A stretch of 64,000 nt of DNA, taken from assembly GCA_017893485.1 (NCBI GenBank), contig CM030362.1, positions 262,126,255-262,190,254 on the forward strand, given 5' to 3'. Position numbers and translations under genes: made by a program. The notes beneath the pieces were generated by a model. The model saw only the letters and a list, made by a program, of their open reading frames with translations. It searched no databases and was not told where the DNA came from. Positions 21,729 through 31,894 of the stretch are shown piece by piece (the stretch's first letter is position 1; every line of letters starts with the position of its first letter). Source of the stretch: Hemerocallis citrina (taxonomy: Eukaryota > Streptophyta > Magnoliopsida > Asparagales > Asphodelaceae).

Positions 21729-23055
21729 ACGTTACCATCACACTGAATATTCAAAATCACATCAATTCACCATATACCGACATCCTTATATACATATAAC
21801 TCATCCCCATATATATAACTAATCCATCATCAATAAATTTATATCAATACACGAGAGACGAGTATTTAATCGTCACATTGCATACCAACACCGAACACTA
21901 ATTTCCCTTTACACATACACCTTATTCCGGGATTCATATCAATTATTCAGATTATACTAAAATTTTCTTAAAACAACAGATACATAAATACCTTCATACT
22001 CACCTAACCGTCCAGGAAGACTCGAAGCATCACTTCTCCATCCCGCACCCAAAGTCACTTACGTCTCCTATTATCAAAATTTCAAAGCAATCAAGGCTCA
22101 AACATCCAAACTAGTCACGAGAAAACAATAATACTAATTATCTTAATATCACACAGACGTTTTATTGAACGTCGGGGATACACGTGCGATGCACGTAGTA
22201 ATCTAATGTCTATGGGATTTTTATCCCCCAAACAATTACTAGAACGACTCCCAACGTATTCTAATGGCCCAACTATGCTTTCCACTATCATATGAGAACT
22301 AATTCTTACATATATAATTCTCTTTTACAAATCCAAAACCCTAATTTATTAGCAACTTGCAAATCCTCTAACAACTTGCTAATTTCTCACATCTACCATT
22401 TCCAACATCTCCCAATCTTCCTACCATAATATTCCTACTCAATAGAAATTAACCCAACTCAATTTTATACAATAAAATAAGTTAGGGTTTACCTTCCCGA
22501 AATTCTTTCGAAAATCCGATGCTACCACGATGTAGAGCACCCTCCCATTAGCCATCCACTCGATTTAATTTAAAAATAATGGACAAACGGATCGGATTTG
22601 GGATGGGGGAAAACCAACCGAATGGGTTTCGGTGGCTTCTTGCGATCAGGAACGGATGAAGAGAAAGAAAAGAAGGGGGGAGGAAGGAGGAGAGGAGGGG
22701 GTTTTTAGTCAAATAAATAAATAAATAAATAAATAATTAGGAGTATTACATATAAGCCCCCAATCTCAAAAATATTTCAAATAAGCCCCCAACTCTTACA
22801 CTTCAAAAATACTAACAATGTAAAATACATAAAATTATCTCATAAAATCCTCCAACAGTAGAAAATAAAGTAGACAATATTTCTCCACATAAAACTCAAC
22901 TCATAACCCCCAATATATCAATAACACCAATCTAACACAAATATCCATACCAATATCCATATTTAAATAAAATATATCAAAAATAATTTTCACCACTCCA
23001 AATATATAAAAACAGGTATTTTCGGTATTTTATAAATTCGAGGTGTTACATGAAC

Positions 23056-23290
23056 AAAGGAGGATAGTTTGGGGCTCGCGGTGCTATCCGAGCTCCGAGC
23101 CCCTCTGAATCAAAGGAGGGCAGTTGGGGCTCGCAGTGCTATCCGAGCTCCGAGCCCCTCTGAATCAAAAGAGGGCAGTTGGGGCTCGCGGTGCTATCCG
23201 AGCTCTGAGCCCCTCTGAATCAAAGGTGGCTAGCTGGGGCTCGCGGTGCCATCCGAGCTCCGAGCCCCTCTGAATCAAAGGAGGGTAGTT
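23056..23290. repeat. 57-bp tandem array of element A
   Basis: Units contain GGGGCTCGCGGTGCTATCCG, then AGCTCCGAGCCCCTCTGAAT and CAAAGGAGGG. It was split by the 4.5-kb LTR, since the same unit starts at about 18507. The inverse complement matches 41596-42065 in element B. Confidence 0.9.
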
Positions 23291-24720
23291 TTTGCTCGCG
23301 GTTCTATCCGATCGTCGACCCTTCTGTGAAATAGAAGATGAATTATTGGCTCGTGGTGCTATCCGAGCGTCGACCCTTCTGTGAAATAGAAGAGGAATTA
23401 TTGGCTCGCGGTGCTATCCGAGCGTCGACCCTTCTGTGAAAATAGAAGAGGAATTATTGGCTCGCGATACTATCCGAGCGTCGACCCTTCTGTGAAATAG
23501 AAGAGGAATTATTGGCTCGCGGTACTATCCGATCGTCGACCCCTTTGTGAAATATAAGGGGAATCATTGGCTCGCGATACTATCCGAGCGTCGACCCTTC
23601 TGTGAAAAATAGAAGGGGAATTATTGGCTCGCGGTGCTATCCGAGCGTCGACCCTTCTATGAAATAGAAGAGGAATTACTGGCTCGCGGTGCTATCCGAG
23701 CGTCGACCCTTCTGTGAAAATAGAAGAGAAATTATTGGCTCGCGATACTATCCGAGCGTCGACCCTTCTGTGAAATAGAAGAGGAATTATTGGCTTGCGG
23801 TACTATCCGAGCGTCGACCCCTTTGTGAAATAGAAGGAGAATCATTGGCTCGCGATACTATCTGAGCGTCGACCCTTCTGTGAAATAGAAGAGGAATTAT
23901 TGGCTCGCGGTACTATCCGAGCGTCGACCCCTTTGTGAAATAGAAGGGGAATCATTGGCTCGCGATACTATCCGAGCGTCGACCCTTCTGTGAAAAATAG
24001 AAGGAAAATTACTGGCTCGCGGTGCTATCCTAGCGTCGACCCTTCTGTGAAATAGAAGAGGAATTATTGGCTTGCGGTGCTATCCGAGCGTCGACCCTTC
24101 TGTAAAAATAGAAGAGGAATTATTGGCTCGCGATACTATCCAAGCGTCGACCCTTCTGTGAAATAGAAGAAAAATTATTAGCTCGCGGTACTATCCGAGC
24201 GTCGACCCCTTTGTGAAATAGAAGGGGAATCATTGGCTCGCGATACTATCCGAGCGTCGAACCTTTTGTGAAAAAAAAAAGAAGGGGAATTATTGGCTCG
24301 CTGTGCTATCCGAGCGTCGACCCTTCTGTGAAAAATAGAAGGGAAATTATTGGCTCGGGGTACTATCCGAGCGTCGACCCTTCTGTGAAATAGAAGAGGA
24401 ATTATTGGCTCGCGATACTATCCGAGCGTCGACCCTTCTGTGAAATAGAAGAGGAATTATTGGCTCGCGATACTATCCGAGCGTCGACCCTTCTGTGAAA
24501 AATAGAAGGGGAATTATTGGCTCGCGGTGCTATCCGAGCGTCGACCATTCGGTGAAAATAGAAGAGGAATTATTGGCTCGCGATACTATCCGAGCGTCGA
24601 CCCTTTTGTGAAATAGAAGAGAAATTATTGGCTCGCGATACTATCCGAGCGTCGACCCTTCTGTAAAAAATAGACGGGAAATTATTGGCTCGGGGTACTA
24701 TCCGAGCGTCGACCCTTCAG
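23291..24720. repeat. 55-57-bp tandem array of element A (about 25 copies)
   Basis: Units contain GGCTCGCGGTGCTATCCGAG, then CGTCGACCCTTCTGTGAAAT and AGAAGAGGAATTATT. They alternate roughly between a GTGCT and an ATACT variant. GCTCG and CGAGC form a short inverted repeat in every unit. The inverse complement matches 39400-40323 in element B. Confidence 0.93.
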
Positions 24721-25051
24721 ACTTGTCGAAAAAAGCCTGTTTGGAGAGAAAAAGTGGAGGGGTAGTGGGGTAATTTTATCCCTATTGCTGACGTCATGGG
24801 CGCAAAGATCAAAGCGTTTCCAGATCTTGGTGGCCGCTGGATCTTGATAGTTAAGATGCAACGGCCAGATCTTTTTTGCGGAAATCGAGGAGTCGCTTTT
24901 CCCCTTTAAACCCCCCCCCCCCCTTCCCTCATTTCTTCTTCACTTTACTCATTTTCCAATTTTAACAAGAGCGGGATTCTTACTTGCTGTCGGAGATACT
25001 TTCCGGTGACCGTAAATTCCTACGCTCCAGGTTAGTACTTTCTTTTTAGTA
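24721..25051 (+). promoter_or_regulatory. Promoter and leader region of the displaced antisense gene
   Basis: It aligns with the minus strand of element B 39085-39395: both have a GCTGACGTCATGGGCGC-like block, a GATCTTG/GATCTTA block, then a TTTAAA or ATATAAA box directly followed by a C tract (24911-24923), and a pyrimidine-rich leader ending in CAGGTTAGTA before the start codon. A TGACGTCA palindrome (about 24790) could bind bZIP factors. No reporter evidence is implied. Confidence 0.55.
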
Positions 25052-25121
25052 ATGTCGCGAACTCAGTCTGGTTCCGAGGCTAGCTCGTCAGAAAGTTCCG
25101 CGGAGGAATCCGAGCAGGAGA
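25052..25121 (+). pseudogene. First 23 codons of the antisense gene, displaced
   Basis: ATG followed by a Ser/Glu-rich start (MSRTQSGSEASSSESSAEES) aligns in frame with the minus strand of element B near 39083-39010, which has GSEACSS and KESELE at the same places, with one indel near B's start codon. It then runs into LTR sequence at about 25122. The ORF to 25399 is a chance fusion with the LTR. This is the key evidence for the inversion. Confidence 0.75.
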
Positions 25122-25654
25122 CAGCGCACCTTCTGATCCCCCGGATCCGCCACGTCAGCGTAGGAAAACTGCCCGGGCCGCTGTCACGTCAGTCCAGAAA
25201 CCGCCCGGGCATCTGCCACGTTAGCCCTATACCGCGCCCTGGTTTCCACCGCTTCAGCCTCACGGGCAATCGGGTCCAGACCCGGCCCCAAACGGGTCCG
25301 GACCCGGTTGGCATCTTCTATAAATACCAGACCCCTACTCCTTCTCCAGGTAATCAAAACTTCTGCACTCAAACCCTAGTTACTGTTACTCTCCCTTAGT
25401 GACTGACTAGATCGTCGGAGGGTCTGCCACCGGGACCAACCTTGGTGTTCCGACACTGTCTGCAAGTACACGAGACCCTCGGATCCGAGCCCCAAAGATC
25501 CGAGCTGAGCATCAGCCTCCACCTCAATACCGCCTACCCCAGTACCGTTCGCCCAGTCGCGGGTCGTCTACATAGGAGTCTCCTCCTTCAATACAAATCG
25601 AGTAAGAACTCATGCCTGGTGCATCCACACGTCTCCCAAAAATAAACCGCATCA
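25122..25654 (+). repeat. 3' LTR of element A, all but the first 52 bp
   Basis: It aligns throughout with both LTRs of element B: CGGATCCGCCACGTCAGC, TATAAATACCAGACCCCTAC (TATA near 25319), CAAACCCTAGTTACTGTTAC, CAATACAAATCGAGTAAGA and the end AACCGCATCA. It carries a short extra block near 25280-25305 (a second copy of GGGTCC...GACCCGG). Confidence 0.9.
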
Positions 25655-26310
25655 AGTACGTATAAAGGTAATGGATCATGCAGAAGTCGTGGAGCTGAAA
25701 CAATTTGACAAGGCAACTAAAAAATTATATGGTTGCAAAGTTACAAACTTGAAATCGTTTAAGTCGAAGGTAAGAAAATGACACTACATTGAACTTTTTT
25801 TTCTTCCAAAAAAAACATGTTTCTGAATCATTATCTTGTTATTAGCTTTTTTTTCTTTTAAATTTTTTATTTTCGTTATTATTTTTTTCTAGATTGTAGA
25901 GAAGGGAGATGAACTGTCGTGCGGTCATGTTAAGAGGTGCACTTGCGAGAGACACTTTTTTATAGTCAAATTTGGTAAAATATTTGTTAATGCTGTGGAC
26001 AAAATTAATATGAACGTCATTAATGTTGCATAATCTCCATTATGGATGAGAGTGCAAAGAGCTGCTGGCAAGACTTCAACAAATTTCTTTGATATTTCTT
26101 CATTTAAGTTTAATTTTAGAAATTAAATATTTTGGGTTTACATTCCGTTTTCCAATTCTTAATGTAACAACTATTTTCCACACATTATTATTGTGAATTG
26201 TTTTTAGTAGGAAGTATGAAATGAGAAATGAGATTTCTTAAAAATTAAATTCTCTATTCTAAGTAGATGTCCACAAGTAAGTGGTTAACAATGAGAGAAA
26301 GCAGTGAAAA
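25655..26310 (+). other. Low-copy sequence with a possible two-exon reading frame (25671-26030)
   Basis: From ATG 25671 a frame of 33 codons ends at a GTAAGA donor. After an intron with a T-rich end and CTAG acceptor near 25892, the same phase continues for about 46 codons to TAA near 26031. The putative product begins MDHAEVVELKQF and has a Cys/His-containing stretch (CGHVKRCTCERH). I do not recognise it. It may be a remnant of a host gene or of an older transposon. The rest of the stretch is AT-rich with nothing else seen. Confidence 0.25.
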
Positions 26311-26965
26311 TGTAACACCCCGAGCGCGGCTAAACCGTGCACGCGAATACACGTGTGCACACACGCGAAAAATAGATCCTAACAACTGACCACCACAGGT
26401 CTGCCTCACAAAGGTGCTATAACTTGTAAGTACGCCTTGCTCATTGGCCTAATTATTCTATTTATTATTATATATATTATTATATATTTCCAAGATAATA
26501 CAATATATATACTCTTAAGTACAGGGTGTTACACACAACCCACCTTAAGAACTCTGAGCCCGGAACATGCAATTTGATATAGGATCCCCTTTCTAGTCAA
26601 TGTGACCGACACATAAATGCTAGTTCTATGACATCCGTACTGGTCCTACGCCATCTGTACTGGCCTTGTAATCATTGTAACATCATAATCGGTATCAAAA
26701 GTCGGATTTGATACCATTTTGTAACGTCCCGAGTCCGGTTCAGCTGCACACGCAACTATACGTGCGTACACACTCGAAAAATAGATCCTAATAACTGCCC
26801 ACCACAGTTCTGCCTCACAAAAGGTGTTATACCTTCTAGGTACCCCTTACTCATTGGCCTAATTATTCTATTTATCATTATATATAATATTATATATTTA
26901 TTATTATATCTTTTCAATATAATACTATATATATATATATATACTCTTAAGTACGTGATTTTACG
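26311..26965 (-). mobile_element. TRIM (miniature LTR retrotransposon)
   Basis: Two direct repeats (26311-26533 and 26720-26965) start TGTAACACCCCGAG and TGTAACGTCCCGAG and share a CTCATTGGCCTAATTATTCT block. They flank a 186-bp non-coding interior. The 5-bp duplication GAAAA lies at 26306-26310 and 26966-26970. On the minus strand, TGGTATCAAATCC sits 3 bp after the LTR and resembles the initiator-tRNA-Met primer site, and AAGGTGGGTTGTG precedes the other LTR as a polypurine tract. The element therefore reads on the minus strand. It must be mobilised by proteins of other elements. The LTRs are clearly diverged, so it is old. Confidence 0.85.
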
Positions 26966-27539
26966 GAAAATGAACAAAAAGAGACAATGGAACAATATTT
27001 GAAAAAGACGTGGGAAATCCATGATACAATTAGGGGGAGTTCAAAATTCCAAAATTAACTTGACTTATGATCATTGAAGACACTGTTCAGCTTTGGCCAT
27101 TATGGTGAAGGGATCCACAAGGCAACTGTAAAAATGAATACATTAAGCTTTAGGACTGTTTTTACAAGGAAGGTGAATCATTGTATTTTGTACTTTAATT
27201 TTTATCACCATTACTTGGAATTGTAGTACATTTAATTTTAATGTATTTTGTTCGTTGTTGTAATTTTCATAATAAAATATTTTCAGGTGAAGCAGTTGGT
27301 GCTACAAGAAAGTTGGTGCTACAAGAATTGGATTTAGATCCAAAGAAGGTGCTTCGATGCATGGAGATGAAGTCTATGATTTGAAATTTTGGTGGGAGGC
27401 ACTAAGTTATAAAGCCCATTAAAACATATGTTATAATTCTCATATGGAAGCATGGAGGTCGGACAAATATTCAAATGTGATGTATGCAACAGGAATGAAC
27501 ATCAAATGTGATTATACAGATTCAGTGTGAGCAGACATT
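26966..27539. other. Unassigned sequence before element B
   Basis: AT-rich; no recognisable gene. Short open stretches exist near 27290-27420 (for example GASMHGDEVYDLKFWWEALS) without start or splice context that I can defend. A TGTGATTATACAGATTCAGT motif near 27507 recurs at about 43442 on the far side of element B. Confidence 0.5.
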
Positions 27540-28099
27540 TGATATGGGCCGGATGACGTGGCTCCTCCTGGGCCACAGGATCCTCTCAGGAAACGTGCAC
27601 TTTCGGATCATCCGGATCCGCCACGTCAGCATCGAAAAACCGCCAGGTCTCTGCCACATCAGCCCGGAAACCACCTGGGCCTCTGCCACGTCAGCCCTAT
27701 ACTGCCCGGGTTTCCACCGCTTCAGCCCCACGGGAAATCGGGTCCAGACCCGGTTGACTTCTCCTATAAACACCAGACCCCTACCCCTTATCCAGGTAAT
27801 GAAACATTTCCCTCTCAAACCCTAGTTACTGTTACTCTCTCTCAGTAGCTGACTAGATCGTCAGAGGGTCTGCCACTGGGACCAACCTCGGTATTCCTTG
27901 ACCGTCTGCAGGTACACGAGACCTCGGATCCGAGCCTCCCGATCCGAGTCGAGCATCCAACCTCCACCTCACTACCGCCTACTTCCGTACCGTTCGCCCG
28001 GCTGAGGGTCGTCCGCATAGGAGCTTCCTCCACCAATACAAATCGAGTAAGACCTTATACCTGGTGCATCCACACGCCTCCCAAAAACAAACCGCATCA
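27540..28099 (+). repeat. 5' LTR of element B
   Basis: It starts TGATATGGGCCGG and ends AACCGCATCA. TATAAA at about 27767. It has repeated CCACGTCAGC blocks (G-box-like CACGTC) upstream of the TATA box. It is followed by GGTTGGCACATTCTGTGG, which corresponds to the TTGGCGCC...CTGTGGGAA-type primer site of Tat elements, with changes. Confidence 0.95.
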
Positions 28100-28182
28100 G
28101 GTTGGCACATTCTGTGGAAAACGCAGGTGCGTACGCCGGCCCGAGCTCAGCCATCAATGATACCCCGTTAACCCGAGCTCAC

Positions 28183-29601
28183 ATGGTGTCCAAAGCCACG
28201 AGAGCTGTTACCTCAGCGCGTCGGCAGGACGTGCCTCCACAGGGCGTCGGCGCCGACGCTCAGGCATCCAACAACCTGGGGGTCAGTCACAGACTCCAAC
28301 CGGGTGCCTCCCATCCGATCCAACCTGACCTGCGGGGGGTAATCCAGAACTGGAAGGCCAGTCGGTCTAGGAGAGGGGCCGCTTCCAACTCGGCCCCGAA
28401 CCATCCTAAACCTCCATCCCAAGGGCGAGGGCCAGCACTCAACCGCGTCGGCCGGTGCCCACCGGCTCAGCAAAATCGAGCTGAACGAGCTCCGGTCACC
28501 CATCAGGTGTTCCAAGACTTCCGAAAAGAAATCATGGAGGCCATTCGGGGCACCCCCGTCGATGATGACATCCGCCGCTCTCATTCCCGTTCGGATGCCG
28601 AGGTCAGCATGTCTCGCGTCCCAACAGCACAGCTAGAATATGACGACGACATCTTGAAGCGCCTCCAAGAAATGGAAGACCGCCTCGACCGCTTCAGGGA
28701 CGGCGGGCCGAGGCTGGCTCAGGGATACAGGCCCATCCGACCTCCTTTTTCTATAGCCATTCTGCGGGCAGAAATACCCCGGAACTTCTGCGCACCTCAA
28801 TTCGAGACTTACGACGGGGAGGGCGATCCTGCTGATCACATGGAGGTCTTCAAAACTCTCATGATGATTCACAGTGCATCGGACCCCCTCCTATGCCGCG
28901 CCTTCCCTGCCACCCTCCGGGGTCTGGCTCGTGAATGGTTCTCCAAGCTCGCCCCCGGCTCCATCTATTCTTTCGACCAATTGGAGGGCAACTTCCTCAC
29001 CCACTTTGTGACTAGCCACAAGGCCGAAAGGACAAGTGCGTCTCTGCTTGGCCTCCGGCAGAAGGAAGGGGAGTCGCTCTGGGTGTTCGTACGAAGGTTC
29101 ACCGCTGAGGCGAGATCGGTCTCCTCCTTCGACCCAGGGGTCGCCTCGGCAGCATTCCGGCACAACGACTGCCATGGACAGCTGAAGGCCTCCCTGGCGA
29201 AAAGGCCCCCGGTAGACTTTCCCGACCTCCTCAATCGGGTCGAGAAGTACATCCAGGCCGAAGAGGCCCTAAATCTGGAGGAATCAAGAGAAGTGCCCGG
29301 AAAGGGAAAGCGCAAGGCCGATGAGGTCGAGCGAGCGAAGAAAGCTCCAAGAGACGGGGGTGCCACGAAGAAGGTTCCGCTGGTCCCTCGCTTCGAGAGG
29401 TACACCCCTCTGACACAGAACGTGTCCACCATTCTCTTGGCAATCGAAGATAGGGACCTCATACAGTTCCCCCCTCGACCGTCCAACAACACGAGCAAGA
29501 AGAGGGATCAGCGGTTCTTCGACCGCTTCCACCAGGACAACGGGCACGACACAGGTCATTGTCGTGCCCTGAACGATGAAATTGAGGCCCTCATCCAATG
29601 A
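28183..29601 (+). pseudogene. gag: gag of element B
   Basis: ATG 28183 (MVSKATRAVTSARR) is the first start in the frame after the primer site. The Retrotrans_gag capsid domain spans about codons 205-330: FETYDGEGDPADHMEVFKTL, AREWFSKLAPGSI, FVRRFTAEAR. It is followed by a Lys/Arg-rich region. The His/Cys pattern FHQDNGHDTGHCRALNDEIE replaces a classical zinc knuckle, as usual in Tat gag. It would form the particle shell. The frame stops at TGA 29599-29601, where the family sequence continues with ALI-Q-R-GYL, so this is a CGA-to-TGA change; another TGA follows four codons later. Otherwise the 472 codons are open. Confidence 0.88.
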
Positions 29602-30363
29602 GGGTACCTCTGAGAATTCAAAAGAGAAGGCGCCCGGGAACAGAGGGATACCAGAAACAGGAGGGATTCCCCTCCTCCTCTAGCACCCCGATAGCACCCC
29701 GAGCGGGATCCAGAACCCGAGGAGCCCGAGGGTCAGGCAATCTTGCATTGCGTCCACGGAGGGCCCATGGGAGGGGAATCCAACACTTCCCAGGGCGTTC
29801 ATCTGGGATGTCAACACCGTTCAGGGCCTTCTCTCCCCCCAGGTCCAGCAACTCCCTATCTTCTTCTCAAGGGAGGACCGGGAGGGAGTCCGGCTCCCTC
29901 ATTGTGACGCACTCGTCATCAGCCTCAGCATGGCGAACTTTGAGGCCCGGCAAATCCTCGTGGATAATGAGAGCTTGGTTAATATCCTGTTCCTGGAAGC
30001 ATTCAAGAACTTGAAGCTCTCCCATGATAAGCTAAAGCCGATCGGATATACCTTGCACGGATTTTCCGACATCCCAGTGACAATAGAGGGGATCGTCACC
30101 CTAGACGTCACGGCGGGTACGACCCCGAACAGAAGAACCGAGTCCATGGACTTCATGGTCATGAATGTCAAGGTAGCCTACAACGCGATACTCGGTCGCC
30201 AGGGCTCTGCTCCCTCCAGGCGGTTCCCTCGGCGTACCACCAGAAGATGAAGTTCCCTACCAACACCGCTGTCAGAGTTGTCCGAGGAAATCAAGAAACA
30301 GCACGCTCGTGCTACATGACGGCAACCGGGAGCGGTGTATTTCCCCTCGATACCATCGAGCTG
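29602..30363 (+). pseudogene. Protease region of element B
   Basis: A gag-protease linker with stops (about 29602-29929) is followed by the retroviral-type aspartic protease (29930-30200). It has ARQILVDNESLVNILFLEAF and the second block AYNAILGR. The catalytic triplet reads Asp-Asn-Glu where Tat elements have Asp-Gly/Ser/Thr-Gly, so the enzyme would be dead. A one-base insertion at about 30200 shifts the frame; the following family sequence is readable up to TAG 30361-30363. Confidence 0.82.
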
Positions 30364-31200
30364 TAGCCCGAGAGGACCCAGCCAGAACCAGAGCCGGCAG
30401 ACAAGCTAGAAGATGTCTCATTCGAGACAGGGGACGCGTCGAAGCACTTCCGAGTGAGCTGCTCCCTCGCACCCGACCTCAAGTCCGCCCTGATCGGCTG
30501 CATTCGCCGCAATGTCGACCTCTTTGCCTGGAAGCCCTCTGACATGCCCGGTATCTCTGAGTATCTCATCATGCACAAGCTCAGTGTGATCCCTGGGTCG
30601 AAACCAGTTGTCCAAAAGCGGCGTAAGTTCTCTCCCAAGCGACAGCAGGCGGTGAATGCGGAAGTAGACAAGCTCTTGTCTGTGCGTTTCATACAAGAGG
30701 TCAACTACCCTGAGTGGCTGGCAAACGTCGTCATGGTCAAGAAGGCGAGCGGGAGCTGGAGGATCTGCATAAATTTCATCGACCTCAACAAGGCATGCCC
30801 TAAGGATCCGTTCCCCCTCCCCAGCATCGATGCTCTTATAAACGCCACATCGGGTCACGAGCTCCTATCCTTCATGGATGCCTTCTCAGGGTATAACCAG
30901 ATCCGGATGTTTCCACCCGACATCGCAAAGACGTTCTTCGTCACGGACCAAGAACTCTACTGCTACCGGGTTATGCCCTTCGGGCTGAAGAATACCGGTT
31001 CTACTTACCAGAGGCTCGTTAACCGAGTCTTCAAAGATCAAATCGGGTGTAACATGGAAGTGTACGTCGATGACATGCTCGTCAAAAGCCAACAGGGACA
31101 GAATCATGTCGCCGACCTCGAAGAGGCCTTTGGGGTACTTCGAACCCACAACATGAGGCTCAATCCGGTGAAGTGTGCATTCGGCGTCTCCTCGGGATAG
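30364..31200 (+). pseudogene. Reverse transcriptase of element B
   Basis: The RT has all main motifs: FIQEVNYPEWLANVVMVKKA, SGSWRICINFIDLNKACPKD, FPLPSIDALI, SFMDAFSGYNQIRM, YRVMPFGLKNTGSTYQRLV and the catalytic YVDDMLVKS. The Asp-Asp pair is intact. The usual Tat block RICIDFTDLNKACPKD differs here by Asn for Asp after CI. TAG at 31198-31200 replaces a Lys or Gln codon just before FLGFIV, and an extra base at about 31223 shifts the next frame. It would copy element RNA into cDNA. Confidence 0.92.
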
Positions 31201-31894
31201 TTCCTCGGGTTCATCGTTAGCCTAGCGCGGCATCAAGGCGAACCCCGAAAAAATCCAGGCCATAATAGACATGGCCCCTCCCGAGAACACCAAAGAAGTC
31301 CAGAGGCTAACAGGGAGACTGGCAGCCATCGGTCGTTTCCTCTCCAAGTCTGGAGAGAAGTCCTTTCCATTCTTTAAAGCGCTGTGCAGAACCGGAGGGT
31401 TCGAATGGTGTACTCAGCAACAGGAGGCCTTCGCCCAATTAAAAGAGTACCTCACCAATACTCCTCTCCTCAGCAAGCCCGAACCAGGTGAGCCACTCTG
31501 TCTTTACCTTTTGGCTTCGGAGAACGTGCTCAGCACCATCCTCGTTCGAGAAGAGGAAGGGATCTAAAAGCCTCTGTTCTATGTGAGCAAGGTCCTGCTC
31601 GATGCTGAGACCTGATATTCCAAGATGGAGAAAATAGCATACGCATTGGTCATGGCCGCACGAAATCTCCGTCCATATTTTTAGGCACATTCGGTCCAGG
31701 TACTCAAGGATCAACCCCTGAAGGCGGTGCTCTATAAGCCCGAGAGCTCGGGGCAACTAGTCAAGTGGTCGATCAAGCTCAGTCAGTACGACATCGGCTA
31801 CCAGCCAAGGACGACCATCAAAAGGCAGGCCCTTGCCGAGTTCATCACGGAATGCACCATCTCCGAGCAGCCGAAAAGCAAGGAATCCGACTAG
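31201..31894 (+). pseudogene. RT connection and gypsy RNase H of element B
   Basis: It reads from FLGFIV through MAPPENTKEVQRLTGRLAA and CLYLLASENVLSTILVREEE into the gypsy RNase H. The catalytic Asp is missing here too (LLASEN). Stops are TAA 31565-31567, TGA 31613-31615, TAG 31682-31684 and TAG 31892-31894. Three of the four equal a CAA or CAG codon in element A with C changed to T. The final TAG separates this domain from the archaeal-type RNase H. Confidence 0.88.

Larger units (their letters stand above)
18558..23050. mobile_element. 4.5-kb solo LTR (or non-coding LTR element)
   Basis: It is bounded by TGTAACGCCCC and GGTGTTACA, with the 5-bp target duplication TGAAC at 18553-18557 and 23051-23055. 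No coding sequence for gag or pol and no second LTR copy is visible inside, so it is best explained as a solo LTR of a large Ty3/gypsy family. It is AT-rich and contains hairpin arrays (20225-20301, 20687-20772, 21069-21360) and a (TA)n tract. A purine-rich block near its right end (22650-22710) and the palindromic ends resemble those of the 47845-50746 LTR. By analogy it may be oriented on the minus strand, but this is not proven. Confidence 0.82.
17725..25122 (-). other. Inverted segment of element A
   Basis: Read on the minus strand, this stretch has the order start of the antisense gene, its promoter region, 55-bp array, 57-bp array, 107-bp array, polypurine region and first about 52 bp of the LTR. 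That is exactly the order seen on the plus strand of element B from about 39083 to 42890. Junction 1 (17722-17731) joins the antisense gene to the inside of the LTR start. Junction 2 (25118-25127) joins the first 23 codons of the antisense gene to the rest of the LTR. Re-inverting the segment restores both. A 4.5-kb solo LTR lies within it. Confidence 0.85.
1..25654 (+). mobile_element. Retand-like Ty3/gypsy element A (3' part, interrupted and partly inverted)
   Basis: This is the 3' portion of a Tat-lineage (Retand-type) Ty3/gypsy element whose 5' LTR, gag, protease and RT lie before the window. The plus-strand order is RNase H, archaeal-type RNase H, integrase, a 54-bp tandem array, a 224-bp array, a hairpin-rich spacer and an antisense gene. 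The same order is seen in element B (27540-43394), which was used as the reading template. It is interrupted by an Athila element (3431-13412) and by a solo LTR (18558-23050). The stretch of about 17725-25122 is inverted relative to B. The 3' LTR ends at 25654 in AACCGCATCA, as in B. AGTAC at 25655-25659 would be the right target duplication; the left copy is outside the window. Family assignment rests on dual RNase H plus the antisense ORF, both known Tat/Retand traits. Confidence 0.88.

Noticed and set aside
23291..24720. Regular direct repeats resembling a CRISPR array
   Set aside because: Units are contiguous and vary gradually with no unique spacers, and the context is a plant retrotransposon.
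25052..25399. 115-codon ORF starting MSRTQSG
   Set aside because: Only the first 23 codons belong to a gene (displaced antisense gene); the rest is LTR DNA read by chance after the inversion junction.
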